Positions 7,266 to 14,224 of a DNA stretch of 39,809 nucleotides are shown piece by piece. The notes under the pieces are model-generated. The model saw only the letters and a program-made list of their open reading frames with translations, had not been told where the DNA came from and ran no database searches. This DNA comes from a virus: positions 1 to 39,809 of the IMG/VR virus record IMGVR_UViG_3300031351_000003. One strand, given 5' to 3'. Each line of letters opens with the position of its first letter. The stretch's first letter is position 1. The translations under genes were made by a program, and so were the position numbers.

Positions 7266-7677
7266 CCACGTCGCCCCGACCCTCGCCGACGTCGCCACCG
7301 CGGCCGGGGTCTCCCCCGCCACCGCCAGCCGGGCGCTACGTCCCATCGGCGTCGAACAGGTCCAGGAAGACACCCGCCGGCATGTGCAGGAGACCGCCGC
7401 CCGAATCGGATACCGCCGCCGCAAAGCCCACTACGGCTACAACCGCCCCGCCGACACCGCCACCCCGACAGCCCCCGACCTGACCCCGACCGGCTGGATC
7501 GTCGCCCGCACCCGCGGCGCAGCCGGAACCTTCCCGACCGGCCCCATCCACGCCGACCCGGCCGCCGCCGCCCGCCGGGCCCGCGAACGCAACCGGACAG
7601 AGGTCGCCAACGGCTTCCCCGGCGACACCTGGGGGGTGCACGCCCTCATCCGGATCCCCGGCGGTGGTGCGTCGTGA
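7249..7677 (+). CDS. LacI-type HTH protein without ligand domain
   Basis: A 142-aa protein whose N terminus is a LacI-family DNA-binding domain: TLADVATAAGVSPATASRAL is the classic HTH, followed by a hinge-like VQEDTRRHVQETAARIGYRR. The roughly 270-residue sugar-binding core of LacI regulators is absent; only about 75 unrelated residues follow. ATG 7249 has GGAGAGG about 10 bp upstream. Probably a phage DNA-binding regulator. It is coupled to the next gene by GTGA. Confidence 0.7.
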   Translation: MPTDHDHVAPTLADVATAAGVSPATASRALRPIGVEQVQEDTRRHVQETAARIGYRRRKAHYGYNRPADTATPTAPDLTPTGWIVARTRGAAGTFPTGPIHADPAAAARRARERNRTEVANGFPGDTWGVHALIRIPGGGAS

Positions 7678-8315
7678 CCGACCGGTGGATCATCGCCGGT
7701 ACCCCGATCAACCAGCCGTACCCGTGCCGCTGCAAGCTCGACAACCGCGACGGGTACTGCTGGATGCTCAACCCCGGCGCCGTCGACTGGGCGACCCGCC
7801 AGCACGCCCCGGTCTGCCGCTGCTGGGGCCAGGACCCCGACCGGGCCGAAGAGACCTGCTGCCGCACCAGCCCGGACAGTATCGCCCTGTTCCACCGGAT
7901 CCGCCCCGGCCGGGACGTTGACAAGAACCCTGACCCCCCGGCGCCGGCAGTCGTGGAACCAGACACCGGCGACATCTACGTGCCGCCGGCCGCGGACCCG
8001 GACCCAGTCGAAGACGTCGACATCGACCAGGTCACCTCCGGGCTCGTCCGCGACCGCATCGCCGCGATCCTGGCCACCTGCACCTGCAAGACACCCTGGG
8101 ACGACGACCGGTCGAAACGCCACCGGGGCTACCACTGCCCGGACTGCCACACATCCTGGACAAGCGCCAGCCTGGCGGAGATGCACCGGCGCGACGTCTT
8201 CGCCCGGTGCCGGGAACCGGCGACGATCTGTGACGTCGGCACCGGCGAGCCGCTCCTGGTCGCGACCCGGGTTGCCGGCGGGCTGACGGTGTGGTCGGCC
8301 AGGACCAGGGGCTGA
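7674..8315 (+). CDS. Cys-rich hypothetical protein, putative zinc-ribbon
   Basis: A 213-aa protein with two cysteine clusters: CRCK...C...CRC...CC in the first 65 residues, and CTCK...H...CPDCH near residues 137-160. The second spacing suits a zinc ribbon. An acidic, proline-rich linker joins them. Function unknown; nucleic-acid binding is a reasonable guess. The GTG start overlaps the LacI-type gene. A structured, promoter-bearing intergenic region follows. Confidence 0.55.
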   Translation: MTDRWIIAGTPINQPYPCRCKLDNRDGYCWMLNPGAVDWATRQHAPVCRCWGQDPDRAEETCCRTSPDSIALFHRIRPGRDVDKNPDPPAPAVVEPDTGDIYVPPAADPDPVEDVDIDQVTSGLVRDRIAAILATCTCKTPWDDDRSKRHRGYHCPDCHTSWTSASLAEMHRRDVFARCREPATICDVGTGEPLLVATRVAGGLTVWSARTRG

Positions 8316-8356
8316 CCGCGACCTGCGGTAGGCTCGCCGGCACAGGGGATCTGGGT

Positions 8357-8420
8357 TGCGCGGACCATTCCGCGCATACGGGTACAGCGACGGCCGGGGT
8401 ACGTGCACCCCGGCCGTCGC
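8357..8420 (+). terminator. tandem hairpins, likely terminator
   Basis: Two perfect inverted repeats stand back to back: TGCGCGGA/TCCGCGCA (8 bp, 4-nt loop, 8357-8376) and a 14-bp stem with a 6-nt loop (8387-8420, starting GCGACGGCCGGGGT). There is no T-run, which is common for actinobacterial terminators. They separate the early genes from 8571 onward. Confidence 0.6.
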
Positions 8421-8452
8421 CGCATCCACGGCATGTCAGACCACATAGGGGG

Positions 8453-8481
8453 TTGACACCCTTGCGGTCGCCCCCCACGCT
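8453..8481 (+). promoter_or_regulatory. possible promoter upstream of 8571
   Basis: A consensus TTGACA is followed after 17 bp by CACGCT, a weak -10 hexamer. It lies right after the tandem hairpins and 90 bp before the next start, so it is well placed to restart transcription. Confidence 0.4.
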
Positions 8482-8570
8482 GGACTCAGAGCGCGGCGCT
8501 GACGTGAGGGTAGGGCTCCGTCGGCGCCGCTGCTACGGAAAGACCATACCCCACCGAAACGAGCGGAATC

Positions 8571-9335
8571 ATGACAAACATTGAAGCGCGTCGGCGGCGC
8601 CCCGCGCTCGGCCGGGACGCCCTGCTGGCGCTCGACGTCGCAGCGACCGGCCTCGCCATCGTCGCCATCCTCACCATCGCCATCCTGCCCCCCTGGGTGT
8701 CCATCGCCCTGGTCACCTGCTCCGCCGGCGGATTCCTGACAGCCCACCTGGGCTTGCGGCACGTGGCCGCCGCCCAGGACGCCGCCATGGCCGACACGGC
8801 CGCCATGATCTCCGCCGCGGCGCGTCCCACGGTCGACGATGTCCCCCGGATCGCCATCGAGATCAGCGACGACGACCCGGACGACTACAGCAACACCAGC
8901 GACGGCGAAGACACCACCCCGCTGCCCGCCACCCCACCCCCGCCGGTACCGAAGACCGCCATCCGCCGCCACTACCGCGCTCCGCAGCGCTCCACCATCC
9001 CGAAGATGGCCACCCTGGCCAGCGGTGTCGAGCTTTCCCGCTCGACCGTCGAGCAGTACTGGAGCGAGTACGTCGCGAACCGCGCGCCGGGCGCGGACCC
9101 CGAAGACGTCGACGAGGCGTGCTCCCGGCTCGTCTGCCTGACCACCCTGGAGGTGGACGCCCTCCTGCCCGCGGGCTGCGTGTGGCTCCTCGACTCCAGC
9201 AGGATCATCGGACCGGCGGAAGCCGACATCGGCCTGCCGGTCGTCAGCGCCGCCGCCCGCGCCGGCCTGATCCGTAGGGCCATCCGGGCGGTGGAGCCCC
9301 GCGCCGCTGGGATCGTCGCCGGAATCCGCCCGTGA
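8571..9335 (+). CDS. membrane-anchored hypothetical protein
   Basis: A 254-aa protein with two adjacent hydrophobic helices at about residues 17-62 (LLALDVAATGLAIVAILTIAIL and the following stretch). Next come an acidic linker with many Asp residues and a Pro run (PPPPVP near 123), then a cytoplasmic or external C-terminal domain without known motifs. Function not recognised. It overlaps the next small gene by GTGA. Confidence 0.55.
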   Translation: MTNIEARRRRPALGRDALLALDVAATGLAIVAILTIAILPPWVSIALVTCSAGGFLTAHLGLRHVAAAQDAAMADTAAMISAAARPTVDDVPRIAIEISDDDPDDYSNTSDGEDTTPLPATPPPPVPKTAIRRHYRAPQRSTIPKMATLASGVELSRSTVEQYWSEYVANRAPGADPEDVDEACSRLVCLTTLEVDALLPAGCVWLLDSSRIIGPAEADIGLPVVSAAARAGLIRRAIRAVEPRAAGIVAGIRP

Positions 9336-9559
9336 TGGACGTCGTCGCGCTGTACGGGATCGCCGCTGTCGTATCGACGCCGGTCCTGGCCATGATCTGG
9401 CTGGCTTGGCATCTTGCCCGGCCGGCGTGTGTCGACGAGATGTGGCGCGAGGTTGCACTGTGGACCGTTCGTGCTACCGTCACAGGCGACAGTCCGTTGT
9501 CACCCGCAACGGCGGTACCGTACCCCGGTGGGCGTCACGCCCGTCACGACAAAGTGTAG
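9332..9559 (+). CDS. small membrane protein
   Basis: A 75-aa product with one hydrophobic helix at about residues 3-27. Translation may begin at GTG 9332 or at ATG 9335. Its 3' half carries the promoter of the LPVTG gene, so the coding role of that half is less certain. Confidence 0.4.
   Translation: MMDVVALYGIAAVVSTPVLAMIWLAWHLARPACVDEMWREVALWTVRATVTGDSPLSPATAVPYPGGRHARHDKV
9453..9480 (+). promoter_or_regulatory. promoter with TGCTACCGT extended -10
   Basis: TTGCAC, 16-bp spacer, TACCGT preceded by TGC. The same nine bases recur before the scaffold and capsid genes. Two small hairpins (9493-9509 and around 9530) lie in the 5' leader before the gene at 9569. Confidence 0.55.
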
Positions 9560-9568
9560 GAGATTCGC

Positions 9569-10507
9569 ATGCGCAAGCTGCTTGCTGCGGCCGGAACCGG
9601 CGCGCTGCTCGCACTCACCCTGCCCGCTGCGGCACAGGCCACCGGCCCTGCCCCCAACCAGTGGGACGGCAACGTCACCGTCACCGGCGCCAGTGCCTAC
9701 GACGGCAAGTGCGTTCCCTGGAACGTCAAGACGGTCGACATCGCCTGGACGTTCGCCCGCAACGGCAACGACGCCGGCAGCAAGTACAACATCGCCGCCG
9801 TCAACGGCGCCGGCGTGAAGCTCAAGCCCGCCAAGGACATCGAGGCGAACCACGAGGCCACCGGCGTGCAGCCCGGCGCCAAGCCCGGCGAGACGTACAC
9901 CATCACGGCGGTCGGCGGCACGTCGACCAACACGGCCAGCGGGACGTACACCGTCCCGCAGCACTGCAACGCCTGGACTTCGGACCGGGTCAGCCTGACC
10001 GGTGTGGTGCGCCCGGCCCCCGCTGGTGACTGCCTGACCGACATCAAGAACCTGCGGGTCGTCTGGACGCTGAAGCTGCTCAACGGCGATGCGATCACGG
10101 TCGGCGGTACCAGCGTCGGCCTGGACCCCAGCAGGATCGTTAAGGGCGCCAAGATCGCGAGCAAGGGGCAGAGGCTCACCGGCGCACAGAAGGGCGTCCA
10201 GCCGGGCGACAGCGTCACGCTGCGCGTCACGGGCAGCTACGCCGTCAACTGGGTCGAGGCCACGGTGCCCGTGCCGGCGCTCTGCCCCAGCCCGTCCAGC
10301 GGCACCCCGGCCACGGGAGGCGCCCCGACCGGGTCCGGCTCGCCCTCGATGCCCCCGATGGTCAACGTCAGTGACAACGGCAGCCTGCCCGTCACCGGCT
10401 GGCCGCTGACCCTGACCATCGTCGGCGGGGTGCTCCTGCTCCTGACCGGCACCCTCCTGGTCGCCGTGACCTGGCGCCGCCGGGACCGCATCCGGTTCCA
10501 GGCGTAA
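9569..10507 (+). CDS. secreted cell-wall-anchored protein (LPVTG sortase signal)
   Basis: A 312-aa protein with an N-terminal signal peptide (basic MRK, hydrophobic core, AQA cleavage site near residue 24), then two related domains of about 110 residues with paired cysteines, and a Ser/Pro/Gly-rich stalk. A complete sorting signal follows: LPVTG at 273-277, a hydrophobic helix and the basic tail WRRRDRIRFQA. It should be exported and attached to peptidoglycan by a host class E/A-type sortase. This is a host-altering cargo gene rather than a virion gene. Superinfection exclusion or altered surface adhesion are possible roles, by inference. It has its own promoter and terminator. Confidence 0.8.
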   Translation: MRKLLAAAGTGALLALTLPAAAQATGPAPNQWDGNVTVTGASAYDGKCVPWNVKTVDIAWTFARNGNDAGSKYNIAAVNGAGVKLKPAKDIEANHEATGVQPGAKPGETYTITAVGGTSTNTASGTYTVPQHCNAWTSDRVSLTGVVRPAPAGDCLTDIKNLRVVWTLKLLNGDAITVGGTSVGLDPSRIVKGAKIASKGQRLTGAQKGVQPGDSVTLRVTGSYAVNWVEATVPVPALCPSPSSGTPATGGAPTGSGSPSMPPMVNVSDNGSLPVTGWPLTLTIVGGVLLLLTGTLLVAVTWRRRDRIRFQA

Positions 10508-10515
10508 CCCCGAAC

Positions 10516-10562
10516 GTGCCCGGCACCAGGCGCGCACCTTCCCCCCGCCAGGTGCCGGGCAC
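10516..10562 (+). terminator. terminator of the LPVTG gene
   Basis: A perfect 12-bp stem, GTGCCCGGCACC and its complement, with a 23-nt loop begins 9 bp after the stop codon and ends 3 bp before the tRNA-like gene. Confidence 0.6.
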
Positions 10563-10565
10563 CCC

Positions 10566-10647
10566 GCCCCTGTAGCTCAGCGGCCAGAGCGCACCCGGCC
10601 TGTGATCAGCGCCGGTTGGGTCCCGGGTTCGAATCCCGGCAGGGGCA
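10566..10647 (+). tRNA. tRNA-like gene with an abnormal anticodon arm
   Basis: The 7-bp acceptor stem (GCCCCTG/CAGGGGC), D arm (GCTC...GAGC) and T arm (CCGGG-TTCGAAT-CCCGG) are all intact. Between D and T arms there are 32 nt, against about 22-23 in an ordinary class I tRNA. No standard 5-bp/7-nt anticodon arm can be drawn. The best fold is CCGGC/GCCGG closing an 11-nt loop that contains CTGTGAT, which would fit a His GTG anticodon. It may be a variant phage tRNA, a decayed tRNA or a tRNA mimic. CCA is not encoded. Confidence 0.6.
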
Positions 10648-10722
10648 CGTCGACTGGGGAAGGGGTAGCCCCCACCCCGGTCGGCTCCAACACACCCCCC
10701 AACCCCACGGGAGGACAACACG

Positions 10723-10902
10723 ATGGGCAAGCACGACCAAGGCGGCTTCCACGCCGGAAACCGCTACAAGCAGCGGCGGCCGGACTCGGAGTGGTTCCCG
10801 CCGCGCGAGTCCGAGCAGCCCCCGACGTCGCCCGGGGCAACCCCCGATCGCGGCACCCGCGGCATCCGCCGTGTCCGCGGCGAGGGCAGGAAGGGCAACT
10901 GA
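10723..10902 (+). CDS. small basic hypothetical protein (59 aa)
   Basis: A short gene with GGGAGGA upstream of its ATG and a TGATG overlap with the next gene. The product is hydrophilic and Arg/Gly/Pro-rich, with start GKHDQGGFHAGNRYKQRR and tail RRVRGEGRKGN. No family recognised. The strong ribosome site and coupling support it. Confidence 0.6.
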   Translation: MGKHDQGGFHAGNRYKQRRPDSEWFPPRESEQPPTSPGATPDRGTRGIRRVRGEGRKGN

Positions 10903-11063
10903 TGAAAGCCGACTACGGGACCCCGGAGTGGCGGCGGGAGCACGAGCAGCTCAACCGGGAGCAGGTCGCCAAGCTCAACAAGACGGCCAAGGCCGACCGG
11001 CAACGTCATTTGACAAACAAATTCGGACCGAAATCCGACAAACCGCCGAAGGACAAGAAGTGA
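10902..11063 (+). CDS. small Lys-rich hypothetical protein (53 aa)
   Basis: ATG 10902 overlaps the previous stop and the gene ends overlapping the GTG of the next one. The product is charged and probably one helix (WRREHEQLNREQVAKLNK) with a lysine-rich tail. Its function is unknown. Confidence 0.55.
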   Translation: MKADYGTPEWRREHEQLNREQVAKLNKTAKADRQRHLTNKFGPKSDKPPKDKK

Positions 11064-11545
11064 AGCTCATCCTCCGCGAGCTTGGCCAGGCCGAGGTCGA
11101 GGTCGACGAGGCCGAGTACTGCCTGGCCCTGGCTGACGGCGACGTCGACCAGCTGCTCGACGTGTACGCGTCCGGCATCGACAGTGAGATCGAGATCGTC
11201 GAACCGGACGGGACCGTCCGCAGCTACGCCACGGGCGAAGAGATTCGTTACTCCGACGTCGTCGTCCCAGCTCCGGCGGAGCAGGGCGACCAGCCGGAGG
11301 GGGCCGAGCTGACCCGTGAGCGGCTCGCCGACCGGTACTGGGGGCGTCACCCCGGGACGATCCACCTGATGAAGCAGTTCGCCTGTGCCCACCTGCAGGA
11401 ACCCTTGCGGGCGTTGTCGTTCCAGTGTGTCTACCTGGGCGTCCGGATGGCTGACACGCTGTTGGACGGTCCGGAGTTGACTGCCGGCCTACGCAAGCTT
11501 CTGGAAGCGAAGGACTGTTTCGTCCGCGGCGCCATCGACGATTGA
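11060..11545 (+). CDS. hypothetical protein with a conserved helical C-terminal domain
   Basis: A 161-aa protein. The N-terminal 75 residues are acidic and beta-like (ILRELGQAEVEVDEAEYCL, IEIVEPDGTVRSY). The C-terminal half is helical, with MKQFACAHLQEPLRALSFQ and RKLLEAKDCFVRGAID. The last motif is of a kind found at the end of many small actinophage and actinobacterial proteins of unknown role, and loosely resembles the C-terminal helix of Acb2-type cyclic-nucleotide sponges; that comparison is weak. GTG 11060 is coupled to the preceding gene. Confidence 0.55.
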   Translation: MKLILRELGQAEVEVDEAEYCLALADGDVDQLLDVYASGIDSEIEIVEPDGTVRSYATGEEIRYSDVVVPAPAEQGDQPEGAELTRERLADRYWGRHPGTIHLMKQFACAHLQEPLRALSFQCVYLGVRMADTLLDGPELTAGLRKLLEAKDCFVRGAIDD

Positions 11546-11571
11546 CGCCAGTGGATAGGTGACGGTATTGT
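11542..11571 (+). promoter_or_regulatory. promoter before the terminase genes
   Basis: TTGACG, an 18-bp spacer and TATTGT overlap the stop of the preceding gene. Transcription from here would produce a 5' leader with two hairpins (11578-11640) before the small terminase. Confidence 0.5.
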
Positions 11572-11577
11572 CACTGC

Positions 11578-11640
11578 GCTGTCCTCAACAGCAGCCGACA
11601 CCCCCGACCCGCCCCCAACCGGGCCACCGGGGGTGTCGGC
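11578..11640 (+). other. tandem hairpins in the terminase leader
   Basis: A 5-bp hairpin (GCTGT/ACAGC, 11578-11592) is followed by a 13-bp perfect stem (starting GCCGACACCCCCG, 11594-11606 with 11628-11640). This small-then-large order repeats that at 8357-8420. It could be a terminator of upstream transcription or an attenuating leader structure. TACAGT at 11650 could be a second -10 giving a near-leaderless mRNA. Confidence 0.5.
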
Positions 11641-11661
11641 GTCTTCGGATACAGTGACGTC

Positions 11662-12138
11662 ATGAATGCGTCGCCTGGAACGCCCCGCCGACGTGGCGCT
11701 CTCACGCCACGCCAACGCCGCCAAGAGGCCATCAAGCTGTACGACTCCGGGATGGGTACTGTGGACATCGCCGAGAAACTCGGCATGCCCCGCGAAGAGG
11801 TCCAACGGCTGGCAGCTGAGGCCCTCCGGGAACACTTCATCACCCCCGCCGACATGCCGGCGGTACGCGCCCGCCAGCTGCGCATGCTGCGCCGCGCCTA
11901 CGTGCACGCCAACGAGGTCCTCGACGCCGGCGGCAGCGGTGAACTGGCCCTCAAGGCCATCGACCGCATCGCCCGGCTCCTGGAGCGCGAATCCCATCTG
12001 CTCGGGCTCGACGCGCCCGTCCGCGTCGACTCGGCGGTGGCCGCGGTGGCGACGGCCGACCGGGACCTGGAGCGGCTCATCGGCGAGACCCGGGCGAGGA
12101 TCGAGGCCGAGGAGCAGGCCATCAACCAGGACACCTGA
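11662..12138 (+). CDS. terS: small terminase subunit-like protein
   Basis: A 158-aa protein directly before the large terminase. It has an N-terminal HTH (LYDSGMGTVDIAEKLGMPREEV, about residues 29-50), a helical middle and an acidic C-terminal helix (RLIGETRARIEAEEQAI), the usual layout of phage small terminases that bind the packaging site. Identity rests on layout and position rather than on a signature motif. The next start follows after 2 bp. Confidence 0.65.
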   Translation: MNASPGTPRRRGALTPRQRRQEAIKLYDSGMGTVDIAEKLGMPREEVQRLAAEALREHFITPADMPAVRARQLRMLRRAYVHANEVLDAGGSGELALKAIDRIARLLERESHLLGLDAPVRVDSAVAAVATADRDLERLIGETRARIEAEEQAINQDT

Positions 12139-12140
12139 CC

Positions 12141-13805
12141 GTGTCCGCCCCACCCACCCTGGTCGACCCGTACCACCCCGAGGTCACCGCCGGGAACTTC
12201 GACGTCGGGCGGTGGATCGCGCAGTTCGACGAGCGGCTGTTGAGGCTGCCGGAAGGCCGACGGCTGCTCACCAGGCTCGACCCCATGCTGTTCGCCCTGG
12301 TGTACCTGCGCCACCACCTGGCCAGCGACGACACCGGCGGTGAGATCACCTACGCGGACTGCCACTTTGCGTGGTACCGGCTCATGCGCACCTGGGTGCG
12401 TCGCGAGCGGTCGCCGCGGGGCTGGCGGCACGCGTTCGCGGCGCCACGGTCCGCCGCGAAATCCACCCACTGGTTCCTGTTCGCCCCGGTGTGGGCCGGT
12501 GCTCACGGCCACGCCCGGTTCATCGCCGCGTTTGCGGACTCCGGCACTCAGGCGGAGATGCACCTGCAGACGTTCCGGTCCGAACTTGCCCACAACCCGT
12601 TGCTGCGCAGCGACTACCCGGAGTTCTGCCGCGCGATGCGCAAGCCGACCGGACGTACGGTTGCCGACAACGAGGGCATGTACCAGTGCTGCAACGGGTT
12701 CGTCTTCGCGGCCAGAGGTGCCGACACGGCCACCCTCGGCATGAAGGTGTCCGAGCGGCGTCCGGACGTGCTCCTGCTCGACGATGTGGAGAAGCACGAG
12801 GCGCTGTACAGCCTCGATATGGTTGCCAAACGTAAAGAGACGATCGTCAATGCAATCTTCCCGCTGAACGAGCGCGCGAGGGTCGTCATCGTCGGCACCG
12901 TCACCCGCCCCGGCTCGCTCGTGCACCAGCTGGTGCAGATCGCCGACCGGCAGGCCGAACCGACCGGCGACCACGCCTGGATCCGCGAAGAGCGGATCGT
13001 CGCCCACCACCACCTACCGATCGTCGACGGCCGGGACGGGCGCCGCTCGATCTGGCCGGCCAAGTGGCCGCTCGACTACCTCGAATCCATCGAGGGAACC
13101 AGAAGTTACGATTTGAACTTCCGGTGTGACCCGTCCGAAACCGACGGCGAGTACTGGTCGTCCACCGACTTCCTGCGCGGCGTCCCCGGCCCCATCGGGC
13201 GTATCTACTGCTGGGTCGACCCGCCGGTCACCACCAAGAAAGGCTCCGACCCGGCCGGCATCGCCATCGTCGGCTACCTGCCCGAAGGCATTGTCGACGC
13301 CGACGAGGCGGTCGAAGGGCTGCCCGCCGAGCACCAGCGCCTGGTCAGGGCCCGGCTGAAGCTGCAGCGCCGTGGCGGCCGGTCGCTGCCTGGCGCGATC
13401 GTGCTGCACGCCGAGGAGGTGCGCCTGACCGGCCGGCCGCTGATGCGGCACGTCGCCGCGACGATCACCCGGTTTTCGGCAGCGAGCGGCTGGCGGGTCC
13501 GCGGTGTCCTGGCCGAAGCCAACCAGGGCGGTGACCTGTGGACCGAGGCCGCCGAGGACCTGGCGCTGCCGTTCCGCACGTTCACGTCGAGCGCCCCGAA
13601 GGACGTGCGGTTCAAGCTGGCGCTCGACTACTACCAGGCGGGCCGGGTGGTGCATGTCGGCCCGCTGCCCGCACTGGAGCGCCAGATGCTGGCGTGGCCG
13701 AGGGTCTCTCATGATGATGTGATCGATGGCGCGACGCAGGGCATTCTGGCGTTTCTGGAGCCGGTGGCGCCGGGGAAGCGATCGAAGACGATCTTCCCTT
13801 CATGA
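12141..13805 (+). CDS. terL: large terminase subunit
   Basis: A 554-aa packaging motor. A deviant Walker A, APRSAAKST, is at residues 101-109. Walker B, VLLLDDVE, is at about 210-217, with the downstream coupling motif VIVGTVT. The C-terminal nuclease part has WVDPPVTTKKGSDPAGIAIVGY near residue 355 and a late acidic HDDVIDGATQ motif near 530, consistent with an RNase H-like fold. The GTG start gives a normal length. A strong palindrome follows the stop. Confidence 0.88.
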   Translation: MSAPPTLVDPYHPEVTAGNFDVGRWIAQFDERLLRLPEGRRLLTRLDPMLFALVYLRHHLASDDTGGEITYADCHFAWYRLMRTWVRRERSPRGWRHAFAAPRSAAKSTHWFLFAPVWAGAHGHARFIAAFADSGTQAEMHLQTFRSELAHNPLLRSDYPEFCRAMRKPTGRTVADNEGMYQCCNGFVFAARGADTATLGMKVSERRPDVLLLDDVEKHEALYSLDMVAKRKETIVNAIFPLNERARVVIVGTVTRPGSLVHQLVQIADRQAEPTGDHAWIREERIVAHHHLPIVDGRDGRRSIWPAKWPLDYLESIEGTRSYDLNFRCDPSETDGEYWSSTDFLRGVPGPIGRIYCWVDPPVTTKKGSDPAGIAIVGYLPEGIVDADEAVEGLPAEHQRLVRARLKLQRRGGRSLPGAIVLHAEEVRLTGRPLMRHVAATITRFSAASGWRVRGVLAEANQGGDLWTEAAEDLALPFRTFTSSAPKDVRFKLALDYYQAGRVVHVGPLPALERQMLAWPRVSHDDVIDGATQGILAFLEPVAPGKRSKTIFPS

Positions 13806-13807
13806 TC

Positions 13808-13884
13808 GAAAACCTCGAGGTTTTCCAGCCAAGAGGCGCGGTCGCGCGCCGTGCCGGGGCAGGCAGGGCATGCCCCGGCACGGC
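13808..13884 (+). terminator. palindrome and hairpin after terL
   Basis: An 18-bp perfect palindrome (GAAAACCTCGAGGTTTTC, 13808-13825) lies 2 bp after the stop. A 14-bp perfect stem with a 9-nt loop (13848-13884, starting GCCGTGCCGGGGCA) follows. Together they probably terminate terminase transcription and insulate the non-coding region. Confidence 0.65.
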
Positions 13885-14015
13885 GTGGCTGGGCGCGGCG
13901 AGGTGAGGCGGGCGCGGCAAGGCTCGGCGTGACAAGGCAAGGCGCGGCGAGGCGGGGCAGCCAGGGCATAGCAGGGCAAGGCGGGGCGAGGTGTGGCATG
14001 GCGAGGCGGGGCGGC
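13885..14015. repeat. degenerate pentanucleotide satellite (GGC-rich)
   Basis: About 130 bp read as 5-bp units of the form AGGCR (for example AGGCAAGGCGCGGCGAGGCG) with many substitutions. G-run spacing would allow G-quadruplex formation on the rightward strand. No supported gene covers it on either strand; a long leftward open frame here is a by-product of the repeat. Confidence 0.6.
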
Positions 14016-14049
14016 GTCTTCCGAGGTGCCGGACGGTAGAGTCGCCACC

Positions 14050-14224
14050 GTCCGGCCGCGAGCGGTCCGACACGGTTCCCTGTATACTTAACCGCTCGCG
14101 CCCTGGTCAGAGCCGGTTTCGTAGCTTGACACGTTCATAGTCCGGCCGATAAGTTGATCACTGCCGTGAGGTGCTCGCAGCGGCCCGTAAACCCGCAGCT
14201 CAACGGCCCCGGACTTCCGGAGCC
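14050..14224 (+). promoter_or_regulatory. leader-like segment upstream of the CRISPR array
   Basis: It contains a 10-bp inverted repeat (14057-14066 with 14091-14100) whose loop holds TATACTTAA. A TTGACA (14126-14131) is followed after 17-18 bp by ATAAGTT, which could drive rightward transcription into the array about 60 bp later. GTCCGGCCG occurs twice. The segment is less G+C-rich than its surroundings, as CRISPR leaders often are. Confidence 0.5.

Noticed and set aside
12614-13063. Antisense frame in terL
   Set aside because: No independent support; the terminase motifs are on the other strand.
13612-14073. Long leftward open frame across the end of terL and the satellite
   Set aside because: It is rich in Arg/Pro/Ala-His repeats generated by the pentanucleotide tract, overlaps terL antisense and has no ribosome site.
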